From contig NC_052357.1 in the NCBI RefSeq assembly GCF_009727055.1, positions 88,212,587 to 88,276,586 of the forward strand: DNA of 64,000 nt. Reading direction: 5' to 3'. Below the pieces are notes generated by a model that saw nothing but the letters and a program-made list of their open reading frames with translations, was not told the DNA's origin and made no database searches. The position numbers were made by a program, and so were the translations under genes. Shown here piece after piece: positions 11,027-22,400 of this stretch (position 1 is its first letter; every line of letters begins with the position of its first letter). The stretch is from Benincasa hispida. Taxonomy: Eukaryota > Streptophyta > Magnoliopsida > Cucurbitales > Cucurbitaceae.

Positions 11027-11767
11027 TGTTGGGAGAAAATAGAATATATGAACTAAATACACTATAAAACTAGTTACACCTCAATTAAGAAATAGTACAC
11101 TCAATATATAATATTCAAACTCAAACTTAAGCCAAATGATATAATAAGGCTTAGATATGGAAATAATCAAAGACTTGAAAGAAGCTCGAAAACTTTGGAG
11201 ACTCAAGACATAGTCGAGGCATGCTTCTGGTAAGCGTTGTCCTGAAGATAATTATTTGCTCTGCACAGGCTGTAAACAGACTACAATGATCGCCTCAACA
11301 TGATACAACAACTAACTCCGTAGAACTGCAACCTTGAACTACTTAGATCTGGCAGAACTTTTGAATACTTACTCTAAACTCAACTTAAGAACAAAATAAA
11401 GAAAGAAAGAAATGAGATAACTCTTCAATTTGGAATGGGATGCTATAAATGAAGAACCAAGTTGCTATTTAGGCTAGCGACTCAATAACTCTCCAAATTA
11501 AAAAAAAAAAAAAAAAATACAAAAATTAAATCATTTATCAAATTTAACTCAATTGAGTTGTTACTTAACAAAAATCAAACAAAACTCATTCAAATTAAAG
11601 AAATTACAAATTTAAATATCATACATTGTGCACGAAACATCATGTTAATTTGGAGTTTCAATCCAATTTGAACATTTATAAACAACGAATTTAATCTACA
11701 CAATTAAATCCATTTTTATGTTTCAATGTTCAATTGTTTCACTTCCTTTCACTATATATATCCAACA
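11027..11767 (-). mobile_element. LTR of copia element B
   Basis: It is bounded by TGTTGG (11027) and CCAACA (11767), a perfect 6-bp inverted terminal pair, and lies directly upstream of the gag start in the minus orientation. The length would be 741 bp. Outside it comes a T-run, so no target duplication can be judged. A clear primer-binding site was not recognised next to it. Confidence 0.82.
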
Positions 11768-13955
11768 TTTTTTTTTTAATAAAATATAAAGTTTAGAGGT
11801 ATTTTATATAATTTAGCCTAAAAAGTTTGTAGTTAATATGTTTTTCATGGTTTAAATAGAAATGGAGTAAGAAATAAAATGTTTAAATGAAAATATAATA
11901 ATATGACAAATTGAGATGATGTGATAATTCATATTTAATTTTATAGATAGGGCAAAAGAGTCTTCTTTTCTGAGTCTATCCTTTCGACTACATTTACTCT
12001 AAGATAGTCTAGGGATTTCTCCTTCCTACCCTTGAAGTAGATACATATATTCTCAATAAAAAATATAAATATTTTGGATCATTGATATGAGTTCAGGTTA
12101 AAGTAAAAATGTTTGGAATTTTCATTGAAAATTTCTCAAATAGTTATCATAACTAGTATTTGTGAGACTATCTAGTTTACTCACATGACTAAAATTCGAA
12201 TAAAACTTTGACATAACTTGTTAGGTTAATGGATCGTTTATATCTCTATAATTATACGTTATCATTCATTTTGAGCCTAAGAATATAAGATCTTACCTTG
12301 GGATCTATTCTAAAAACTTCTAAGCCTAATAACTAAAGCTATATAACTCTTCCTTATAAATGTACGATCCTTTTTTCTATTTGAATTTCAATCATTCTTC
12401 TAACAGCATTAAAGTGGGATAGATTGTTCTTTCCCATGGAATCTTTAAATTTATTTCATTGGCTTAAAAAACACAACTAGGAATGGTGCATGCATCAAAA
12501 CAATGTGTCCTAATACCCATTATAAAGATTGGGATTTCTTTGTTTATTAAGTCCATTAATACCTAAAACTTTTGGAAGTTCCACCAATTACATTGGATGA
12601 AATTTAACCAATAGAAATTGTACGGACACATCATATTATAGTTTGAAGGTCTACCAACCCCAATCCCCTAGAATTTTATTCCACTATTTTTTCCATGTAG
12701 GCACTCTCCCCAACTATAAGAACCCTAAAATAAAGAAGCCCCACTTCCTTTTTAACATTGTTCTTTTTAAAACTTTACAATATCAAACTCAAAAGCTTTA
12801 CAATTCATTATGCCAGAGTGGAAAAAGTACTAATTTTTCAGTGTCATATTTGTATAATCCAAGTGTTCTTATGCAAATATTATATGAGGATATAAACCAT
12901 TATTTTTGTTTGTACTAGTAATCATTTAATGCATTTTTACTATTGATATTGGATCACTAATGGATTTTAAATCATAGAAAATCTCATTTTATTTTATTTG
13001 TGTAGATCAAGCGACATTAAAAATATTTAATGTGTTGGCATTTAGTTTTTCACTAAGGGTTAAAACTTTAAAAAGCATTATTAGAAACAAAATTGAAGAA
13101 TAGTATATACTTTTAGGATTTAAGGATAAAACAACTTTATATATAATATACTTTTTTTTTTACATGACATTTAGATTATTATTCTAGTGTCACCAGGAGA
13201 AATAAATAGATAAATATATTAGAGATTTGAGTTGTTGTCTCATCCTAAAATTTGCACTAAATGAGCAACTCTTTGTTAGTCACTAATTTAAGTTTTATGA
13301 GTGAGGATTAAAGGGTTGAAATGATCATTAGGCATTTAGATTCAAATGATAGGCTGATAATTAAAGTCAAACTCTTATTTTAAAAATGAAAAGTTCATAC
13401 CTGTTTAGGGGGGTCAAAGTCAACAATGTGTGGGACATTCCCATTGATAAAAAAAATATTACCTTTAAATAAATTTAAAAAAAAATCTAAAAAAGCAAAG
13501 AAAAAAAAGAAAAGAGAGAAACACAAAAGAATTATAGTTTAATGTATCAATTTCACATTGGCTTGTTTGAGATCCATTTATTTGGCTTGTCCTTGGGTTA
13601 CTATTTATTTCTTTTAAATAATGTGTGTGTTATTATTTGTTAAGGTTGTATAATATTATTACAAGAACATTTTCGTTTTGAGCGTAATATAGTTACTTAA
13701 CGCTTCAAAATTACTATGATTACAATAAGAAAATAGAGATTTTCAAAATTAGAAAAATAAGAGAAATTATTACACAAAATAGTAAAATTTTAATCTTTTA
13801 GAAGCTGATAAAAGTCTATCATTGATAGACGGTAATAGAAATCTATCAGTATTTTTTTTTTTTTTTTTTTGCTATTTCTATAAATATTTTGATATTTTTT
13901 CAATCTGTGAAAATTTTTCATAAAAAAACTTATTAAATGCTTATTTTTAGTACAA
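11768..13955. other. Intergenic AT-rich stretch
   Basis: No gene is recognisable. The longest frame (12643-12918) is low in complexity and has no known motif. The stretch has A- and T-runs and, near 13815-13860, a GTCTATCATTGATAGAC palindrome followed by a T-run. That palindrome belongs to a short dispersed fold-back motif also found near 22100 and 57050. Confidence 0.6.
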
Positions 13956-13957
13956 TA

Positions 13958-14045
13958 GGGAGTAAGGAATTCAAACCACAAACTTCATGGTCATAACACA
14001 TACAATATATTAGTTTAGCTATACTCGTTTTGACAAGTACATGTG
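13958..14045 (-). mobile_element. Possible degenerate SINE (tRNA-like promoter boxes)
   Basis: On the minus strand, TAGCTAAACTA near 14018 resembles an A box. GGTTTGAATTCC near 13966-13977 resembles a B box about 40 bases further on. Both differ from consensus (TRGCNNAGYNGG; GGTTCRANYCC). No clear poly(A) end was assigned. Chance similarity is possible. Confidence 0.3.
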
Positions 14046-14160
14046 TTGGACTTCTATATTGTAGAAGAAAAAAATACAAGTTATATAGACATACATCTAA
14101 TTTAGAAAATTATTTTTAAGTGCACAAAAGTATAGTTGAAAATCATTTTAGATATATACT

Positions 14161-14700
14161 AGGGTTGGCAATGGAGCGAGGCAGGGTTGGGGATGCAGTC
14201 CCCGTCTCCATCCTCGTTGGGATTTGTAATCCCCGTCCCCGACCCATTCTCTGTTTTGGGTAGTCAGGGTCAAAGTCAGAGAATCCCCATTCGAGGATCT
14301 GGTCCTCAAAGAAAAAAATTTCCGATCTTTAATTTTTTTTTATTAAAAATCAATTAAATTTTTGTATTTATATTGAAATTGTAAATATTTTAGGTAACAA
14401 GATAGTATTATTATTATTATTTTATTTATTTAAATTAATAATAAAAAATATTTTAACATTTATTTATTTTAAATTAAATAAAAATTTATTATATTATGAA
14501 ATTAAATTTTTTTAAAAAAAAAAACAGAAACAGTAGCTTTTATATAAATACATAAAAGTAAATAATAAATATAAATATACATATACATATAACCAAAAAA
14601 ATATAAATATATATTAAAAAAGATAATAATAAATTATTCGGGTGGGATCAGGGTCGGGGACGCGGCGAGGATACCCTCCCATGCCCGATTCGAAAGCCTG
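14161..14700. mobile_element. Probable non-autonomous element with GGGGACGGGG-type ends
   Basis: A G/C-rich block at 14161-14310, with repeated CCCCGTCCCC and GGGGATGCAGTCCCCG phrases, and a second block at 14636-14690 (GGTCGGGGACGCGGCGAGG) flank an extremely AT-rich core. Such GC-rich ends around an AT core are a pattern I associate with short plant DNA elements. The ends do not form a clean inverted repeat here and no target duplication was found. Confidence 0.45.
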
Positions 14701-15793
14701 TTTGTTTGACCTTATCTCCAATCAACCTTCCGGAATTCCTTGCCTCGGTTGAAACAGGTAGATTCCTACATAGATTTTTGCCTAACTCTAATATATACAC
14801 ACATATATGTTGATCAAAGGCACATTTTTTTTTCAAAACCATCCCATCAAACTTTCTCGTTCTTAAGAACATGAAAAGTATTTAAAATCACCATCTCTCA
14901 CAAGCATTTCAAAACACACACTAATAGAACAATTTTCTTTTACTTTTATCCTTCTCGGGCCTATACATCTTCCAAGGATCTCGATATTTATTGGAAACGA
15001 CAGGACCCTCAGAATAAGGGACAATAAACGGTCAAGGCACAACGGTCAAGGCACGACGGTCAAGCAAAGAGCAAAACCTGCAAAACAAAAACTGTCATCC
15101 CTAAGATAAAACAGCCAAAAGATACCCGATCGGAACACACACCGGCCTTCAACGTTGAAGGGTAGGGAGCAGAAAAGACGGTGAAGGCCACGCCCAACCA
15201 GACGGACAGTGGCGCGCGTGTGGGACGTCCACCGAACCCACATTGGTCTATCTCCTCGCTCTCTCCAAAACATGGGTACCCCTTAGAACCAAAACTCAAA
15301 ACTCAAGATTTGAGTATATAAGGGAGGCTTCCAATACCAAATTTTTCAATGTGGGATTCCCCAACCAAAAGGTTGGTTCTCTCTTATTTTGAAAGTTAAA
15401 TTTTCACCCAACAATATCAAATCCAACTTAAAAGTTAAAACTCATTTTACACAAAAAAAAAAAAAAAAAAAAAGGAAAAAGGATATGAACATCCTCTTTA
15501 ATAGATATTTGTTTTTATATTTAAAAATTAAGTTTATAAATACTATTTAAACCTAAGAGTTTCTCTGTTATGTAATCTACTTTTGTAAGTGCTTTAAAAA
15601 AATCAAATCAAGTTTAAAAACTAGAAAGAAAAAATAATTTTCAAATACTTTTTTTTTTTTTAGAATTTGACTAAGAATTCACATGTTTGTTTAAGAATGA
15701 TGAAAACCATTCTAAAGATTGGGGTAATAACAAGCACAAATTCAAAAATTCAAAAGCTAAAAATTAATCAAATAATTATCAAACCGAGTCTTT
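14700..15793. other. Intergenic, with a GC-rich segment of unknown origin
   Basis: 15000-15300 is much richer in G and C than its surroundings and has the near-repeat GGTCAAGGCACAACGGTCAAGGCACGACGG cut into two units of about 15 bases. A TATATAA box-like sequence at about 15314-15320 precedes a stretch ending CACCCAACA (about 15407-15414), which is reminiscent of a retrotransposon LTR. No partner copy is in the window. The frames within it have no recognisable motif. Confidence 0.4.
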
Positions 15794-16450
15794 GGCCCCA
15801 TTTGGTAACAATTCCATTTTTTGTTTTTGGTATTTGAAAATTAAGTCTTTCTTCTTCATTTCTTATAATGATTTGCATCTTTATCAAGTACAATGGTTGA
15901 ATTCTTAGCCAATTTTCAAAAATAAAAACAACATTTTAAAAGCTACATTTTTTAATTTTCAAATTTTGGCTTGATTTTTTAAAACATTAGTAAAAGTAGT
16001 TTTCAAAGTAAAGTCTATAGGCTTAATTTTCAAAAACAGAAATAAAAAATCAAATGGTTACCAAATAAGACCTTAGTTTTTTTGTTTTGGTTTTTGTTTA
16101 TGAAAATTAAGTCTATAGACATTACTTCCACCTCCAAATTTCTTTCCTTATTATCTACTTTTTTTCAATGGTTTAAAAAACTAAGCCAAAATTTGAAAAT
16201 TAAGAAAATTTGGATTTTAAAAACTTATTTTTGTTTTTGGAATTTGGAGGGGATGGGGGAATGAGCTTGATTTTCAAAAACCAAACCCAAAAAATGAAAT
16301 GGTTACCAAAAGAGACCTTAGATTTTAACTTGGTTTTTGATAAACATAACAAAAACTAACTATATATGACAAAGAAACTCATATTCATAGATACAAACAA
16401 TGTTTGTAAGCTTAATTTTGAAAAACCAAATGGTAACTAAATCAGACTTT
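15794..16450. mobile_element. Cluster of TTTGGTAACC-type MITEs
   Basis: A first copy (15794-16075) starts GGCCCCATTTGGTAACA and ends ATGGTTACCAAATAAGACC, giving imperfect inverted ends around a core rich in TTTTTGGTTTTTGAAAATTAAG. It is followed directly by related partial copies ending near 16320 (ATGGTTACCAAAAGAGACC) and 16450 (AATGGTAACTAAATCAGAC). These short non-autonomous DNA elements lack coding capacity. Their superfamily is uncertain because no clean target duplication was found. Confidence 0.7.
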
Positions 16451-16879
16451 AGTTTTTAGTTTTTGGTTTTCAAAATTGTGTTTGTTTTCTAACAATTTCT
16501 TAACTACGTTTTTTTTACTACCTATGTAAACATTTGAATTCTTAGTTAAATTCTAAAAACAAAAGCCTGTTATTACACCAAATCTTTAGAATGGTTTTCA
16601 TCATTCTTAAACATGCTTGGAGACAAAAATATGAATTCCATTTATATGTATGTGGTGTAAAAAAATAGTTTGGAATTTATATTTGGTGTAATAACATGCT
16701 TTTCATATACATACATACTTTTCCAAATATTATTAACCCTCCTATTATATCTTAATTCAATTAAATAAAAATATATTTTACAAATTTCTATGTACAAATA
16801 TTGTATGTAGACAAAAATATTATTATTTATATAATCAACAACCCTACAACATACTTTAACAGTCATCAGTTTTATAATA

Positions 16880-17640
16880 GTCGGAAGTGGTTATTGAAGA
16901 TAATTTTCACTAGAATTTGTAGTCGAACGTGGTTGTTGAAGTATGAAGCTGGTCGAATGAAGGTGGTATTGGAGTTGGTCATTGCAGTTTTTCGTTGGAG
17001 GTGGTTTTCGAACCCCGAAGTTGGTCCCACTAAGGTGGTCGTCGAAGTTGATCATCGAAGATGATTTTCGTCGAAGTTTGTAGTTAGGGGTGGTTGTCAA
17101 AGCCCCAAGTTAGCCACATAAAGGTGGTATTAGAGTTAGTTTTCGGAGTTGTCGTCGGAGGTGGTTGTTAAAGTCTAGAGTTGGTTGTCAGAGTTGCTCA
17201 CTTGAAGGTGGTCATCGAAGATGATTTTTTGTTGAAGTTTGTAGTTGGAGGTGGTTGTCGAAGTTGGTCATTGGAGTTTGTTGTTGACAATGGTTGCCAG
17301 AGCTTGAAATTGGTTGTCGGAGTTAGTCGAACGAAGGTGNACTAAGGTGGTCGTCGAAGTTGATCATCGAAGATGATTTTCGTCGAAGTTTGTAGTTAGG
17401 GGTGGTTGTCAAAGCCCCAAGTTAGCCACATAAAGTTGGTCATCAGAGTTGATCGCCTGAAAATTGGTGGTCGGAGTTGGTCGAACGAAGGTGGTCGTCG
17501 GAGTTGGGTCACCGAAGTTGTCATCAGAGGTAGTTGCCGGAGCTCGAAATTGTTCATCGGAGTTGGTCGTCCATAGGTGGTCATTGTCAGGGTCTGGAGT
17601 TGTCATCGGAGGCGGTTGTTAGAGCCCAAAATTGGTTCCC
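16880..17640 (+). repeat. Degenerate GTCG/GAAGTTGGTC tandem region
   Basis: Units resembling GGTGGTCGTCGGAGTTGGTC repeat many times with variation (GGTGGTTGTCGAAG, GGTCATCGGAG and similar). Frames across it stay open on both strands because stop codons are rare in the unit, so they are not evidence of a gene. The region looks like a decayed minisatellite. It contains the gap at 17340. Confidence 0.75.
17029..17435 (+). repeat. Exact 95-bp duplication around a one-N gap
   Basis: 17029-17123 and 17341-17435 are identical. The single N at 17340 stands immediately before the second copy. An exact copy beside a placeholder gap points to an unmerged contig overlap more than to biology. The true locus may be shorter by about 312 bases. 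Confidence 0.8.
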
Positions 17641-18394
17641 AGAGTGTGACAACGATAATCACCAACATTGGCCCATGAATAGAGCTATTGAAAACATTGA
17701 AAAAATAGAGAGTTGGGGTGAGTTTGTAAAATATATCAACTCAATTCTACCAACATTTAAAGTTGGTGGGCCTAACATTGAGTTGATATATTATATCAAC
17801 TCAATTCAATTCATGTTGATGAGCCAAACACCCCTTAGTTTCAAATTTTGTCTTAACATTCCTAAAATGTAGCCAATAAAACATAGAAAGTAGAAATTAT
17901 AGGGGGAAGTGGTCCTTATAGACTTAATGTCCAAAAACAAAAAGCCATAAATCAAATGGTTACTAAACAGGGCTAAAACTATATTCACTTTTCAAAAAAC
18001 TCAAATTCCTAATAAGACTTGATATTTGTTTGATAACATTTTTGCTTTTAGTTTTTTATTTTTTAAAATTTATGCTTGTTTATTTTTCTCTCAATCTCTT
18101 CGTACTAGAGTTTTCAGGTATGTTTGGATTGATTAGAGGAAAAATGTTTTTCAAAACAATCATTTTTATTTAAACTCTTTTGGCAAAAACTATTTAAAAT
18201 ACACTTTAAAGTATTTCAAATGCTATTTTGATCCGTTGCCAAACACTTCAATTTTTTTTTTCAAAAATGACTTATTTTCAAAATTAAACATTTAAAAAAT
18301 TAAAACCAAACACACCCTTCATCTTTCTCAAAGAAACATTTAAATTCTAGTCACATTCAAAAAACAAAAACTAGTTTCTGAAAACTATTTTTTA
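17641..18394. other. Intergenic with MITE fragments
   Basis: No gene is recognised. A partial right end of the MITE family stands at about 17930-17975 (AATCAAATGGTTACTAAACAGG). A nearby direct repeat, ATATCAACTCAATTC, occurs twice at about 17730-17810. Confidence 0.5.
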
Positions 18395-18667
18395 GGCCTC
18401 ATTTGGTAACCATTTATTTTTAAAAAAATTAAGCGCCCACAAACACTATTTATTGGTTTCTAGATTTTGTTGTCTACATTTTACGAGTGTTTTCAAAACC
18501 AAAGTCAAAGTTTGTGGAAAAAAACTATTTTCAAAAACTTTGTTTTTGTTTTGGCCAAGAATTCAAATGTTTATATACAAAATATGAAAACCATGAATAA
18601 GAAATTACGAGAAAACAAACAAAATTTTAAAAAACTAAAAACCATATAATTACTAAATATGGTCTTA
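18395..18667. mobile_element. TTTGGTAACC-type MITE
   Basis: It begins GGCCTCATTTGGTAACCATTT and ends ACCATATAATTACTAAATATGGTC, imperfect inverted ends of the same family as the cluster at 15794. The core has the same AAAACCAAAG and TTTTCAAAAAC phrases. The length is about 273 bp. Confidence 0.6.
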
Positions 18668-19185
18668 ATTTTCAAAACCTAACTCAATTTTTGAAAACAT
18701 AGGTCAAAATTTGATAAAAACAAAAACAAAGAAACTTAATGATGAAAGTAATATTTATAAATTTAATTATCAAAAATAAAAAATAAAAGATTAAATAGTT
18801 ATCAACGAGATAACATATTATACATATTTCTTAAAGTGGTGAAATATATATAATATTTATTGAATTGGAACAAATACGGAATATAAGAGATCTAAAGTTT
18901 CTGCAAAACAGCTCAAGAGTTGGCATTATTAGGCCAACCCTTGTAATTTCATTGCATATTTCAACTTTCAAATGAATCACTTTAGCACAATCATGAATAA
19001 ACATTGGTGGGGAGACATTTATTTATTTACTCTTTTCACGACAAACAAACAATGTCACTTTTTCTATTTTTTGGTTTCCGTACGATGTCGGTAATAATTT
19101 TTTTTTTTGACAAGTTTAACGTTAGTTTAATGTAGAAAATTAAGATTGTGTAAAGTTAATCAACAATCTATTCTTGGCATGTAAC

Positions 19186-19194
19186 TATTTATAG
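19186..19194 (+). promoter_or_regulatory. Probable TATA box of the first CLE gene
   Basis: TATTTATAG stands 52-60 bases before the ATG at 19246. This would place transcription start roughly 25 bases before the ATG. It was assigned by position and sequence only. Confidence 0.55.
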
Positions 19195-19245
19195 ATCACG
19201 AGAAACTCCATTTTCTTCACTTTCATATTTGAACAAATCAGAGTC

Positions 19246-19464
19246 ATGGCCACAGCCATTGGAATGATCAAGTCCTTGGCTTTTTGCTTTATTATTGTGA
19301 TAACTTTGCTGTCATTTTTTAGCTTTGGAGCTCCTTCTTCTTCTCCTAGTGGGTTTATGGAAAGTGCTAGAGAAGCCTTAATGGCTAGTCTCCATAGGCA
19401 AGGTGGAAAGCCCTTTCAAGTGCAACGGAGCACCCCTGGAGGACCTGATCAACACCATCACTAA
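19246..19464 (+). CDS. CLE: CLE signalling peptide precursor, divergent motif
   Basis: This is a single-exon precursor of 72 residues. Residues about 6-28 form a hydrophobic signal peptide, the middle is variable, and the last 12 residues, RSTPGGPDQHHH, form the CLE domain. CLE peptides are cut out in the secretory pathway and perceived outside the cell by leucine-rich-repeat receptor kinases of the CLV1/BAM type. The motif keeps R1, P4, G5-G6, P7, D8 and the two histidines H11-H12. The usual RLSPGGPDP(R/Q)HH pattern is altered at positions 2 (S), 3 (T) and 9 (Q in place of P). The closest known group is CLE1-7 of Arabidopsis. The first ATG is chosen because it precedes the signal peptide and follows a TATA box. 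A second CLE gene lies 4.4 kb downstream on the same strand. Confidence 0.9.
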   Translation: MATAIGMIKSLAFCFIIVITLLSFFSFGAPSSSPSGFMESAREALMASLHRQGGKPFQVQRSTPGGPDQHHH

Positions 19465-22400
19465 TGATTAGGGAACCTCTGGTGACTATAATACTATGTT
19501 AAATTATATAAAATATTCCTAAACTTTGAAGTAGGGTTAAGGTTTCAATTATGTTCCTAAACTTTGAAAAGTGTCGTTTCTAAGTATCTTGAACTTGGGC
19601 AGTTTGTTTAAAAAATGCTTGTTGTGAGTTTTTTTTTTTTTTTTTTTAAATAAGACGGAAATTGACGAGATGGTTAATGTGAATGTGAATTAAAAAGCTA
19701 TGAAATATTATGTATACAATATCATTTACATGAATTAGCATGATGGTTACTTATATGTGAATGATTTAAATGATATAATTTTCGAATAAAATAAATGGAT
19801 AACAACAATCTTTCCATTTTTTACAAATCAGTTACCATGTCAGTTTTCGTAACAACAATCATAGGTGTAACCATGCATCTCCTTCAATTCAATTATAAAG
19901 GGAGAAAATATATTTTCTTAAAAAAAGGAAAATTTTCACGTGACAACTTGTAATTGAACATCTAGATAGACTGTATAAAGATAGATACAACCTAGAAATA
20001 CTCATGTATTTTTTAATTTAACACTTACTAAGAGAAAAATCTTAAAATATAAAAGACTATTAAATAAGAAAAATAAATAAACAATAACTAAATTAAAAAC
20101 CCATTAAAAAAACATAAACACCCGCGGACTAACTTTCAAGTTTTCATATTAAAATTGGAGCATGTGTGTTAGTGTGTATTATGGGAAGTTGGGCCATGGG
20201 AACATTGAATAAATATATATATATTCTATGTTTCTTCCTAAAATTGAAATGTCAATGTGCCATTTTGACTTACTTTCTTTCTATATTATTATTATTACTA
20301 TTATTTTAAAAAAATCTTTCTATAATATGGAGATTAAAAGGTTAAGATGCTGAAAATTAATTAATTAAACCTATATTGAAATTGAATTAATTTTGTTTGT
20401 AGTAAGAACAGAAAGTAGTGCTCCAATCGGAATATCACTATTTGAGATTAGATAATAAAAATAAATTTTTGCTAAGTTAATTATGTGTATATATATATAT
20501 ATATATAATCACCACAAAACATTATGCTGAAATTACAAAACTATTTTTTCCTTCTCTTTTATTGCTTGCTAGCTAATATATTATATATTATTTATTTTTA
20601 TATGTATTAAAAAGCAAAACGTTTGCATGTGATTGAGTACTCGAATTCATATTGTATTTGTTGGAAATGTAAATTAATATTATCCTAAGATATGAGGAAA
20701 CAATGTTAGATATAATAAAGATAACATCTAATTAAGAAGATATATCTTTTTAATTGAATGGAGCTATGGTTTGTTAGGGAGGAAATTTTAGTGATGACCA
20801 TCACAGTGGTAAGGTATTTAAATATAAATCCATTCAAACTCCATTTATGCACTTTATTAGTGGAATAAAGTAAAACAACGATTAAGATGAATGCACGCGA
20901 GACTTGATCGATGAACTAAAAAAAAGAAAGAGAGATAGAACGAGCTCACCTAATAAGCTAAACAAGGCGATATAGATTCAAAGAGATTTTAGATTTCTTT
21001 TACTTAGTGTATGCAATAACATATGTTGGCGACGGTACTAGAGACCAACAAAAAAAAATACCTTAATGATCAAAAAGTGACTTATATATAAATATATAGA
21101 CTCTAATATAATCATAATGTGAGAAATTTGCTCACGAGAGAGAAAATTCACTCAAACCAAAACAACTAGATACTACAATGATAAAAGTAACAAATACTAT
21201 ACATAGCTAGGGCTATATTTTAATTTTTGCTTCAACAACTTATATTTGACCAAACATACACCACACACATCTATAGATGTTATTCTCTTCTTCTATCAAA
21301 ATTTCTCGAGAAATAATTGATTCCCTTACTTATATATTTGACGAAAAATCTCCCATAGATTCTTATGTTGGGAAACACTAAACATTTTTTAGAAATGGAA
21401 GCTCTATTTAGTATAAAGTCGAATATGATGAATTTGAACCATTAAGTTCAATTCTTTTTGATACCACATTATCGATCTCTTAGTTTTTCCTTTCAAAATT
21501 AAATATTTTTTATTGGCCCAAGTAATAAAGACACGTTTAGAATGAATTTTTAAATATTTATAACAAAATTTTTAAGTGTGAAGAAAAAAATATAAATATG
21601 TGATCATCCCGAATAGAGCCGAAGTTAAGTGAGATCGAAGGTTAAGAGGAAGAAGGTCAAAAGAAAACACGAAGGCTTAGGTTGAAAGTGGAGAAACCGT
21701 CCTAGCAATATATTCCACTTTGAAAAAGTTTGTGGTAGCTGACTTTTTCTAAAGAAAAATGTTTTATTTGGGGATTTAATTTTTGTGACAACTAGAGAAC
21801 GTTAACCACTTTATTTATCTTTAACAAGTTTCGATTATTATTATTATTTCCATATGTTATTCAAAAGAGAATTCTCCAAAGTTCTGTCTTGAATTTAAAT
21901 TTAAGATTTTCTTCTTTCGTGATCTGTTTTTGTGTTTTTTTTTTTTTTAATGGTAAAAATTGGGCCCTCAAATTTATACAGGTATTAAAATTGAACCATC
22001 AAATTTACATAATTGTATAAATTTGTCATAAGGGAAAGTTGCAAAAATATAGCAATTAGACCCAAAGTATTAGCAGATATAGCACAATGCAAAAAAAATT
22101 GCAATATAGTAAAAACTTGAAGTCTATCAAACCAATAGAGTCTACCACCAATAAATTTTGCTATAGTTGCAATTCTTTAAAAATATTATTATATACTTAA
22201 TTATTAGTCTTAGAAATACTATCTATGAAGTGTAATTATCTTTATAACGACGGTATAAATTTGAGGATTGAATTTTTATCATTTGGGGTTCAATTTCTAC
22301 AACTATTATAAGTTTGAGAGTCTAATTTTAACATTTTCTGTAGAAATTTGAGAGCTCTAATTCTTATAATTGAAAGATTGAGGGTGTAATTACAACTACC

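Noticed and set aside
12643..12918. 91-residue open frame on the plus strand
   Set aside because: No motif, aromatic- and lysine-rich composition as expected of AT-rich filler, no promoter or splice context.
21600..21660. Sequence resembling part of 5S rRNA (CATCCCGAATAGAGCCGAAGTTAAG)
   Set aside because: Only a short loop-like segment matches. The flanks needed for 5S stems and the internal promoter are absent.
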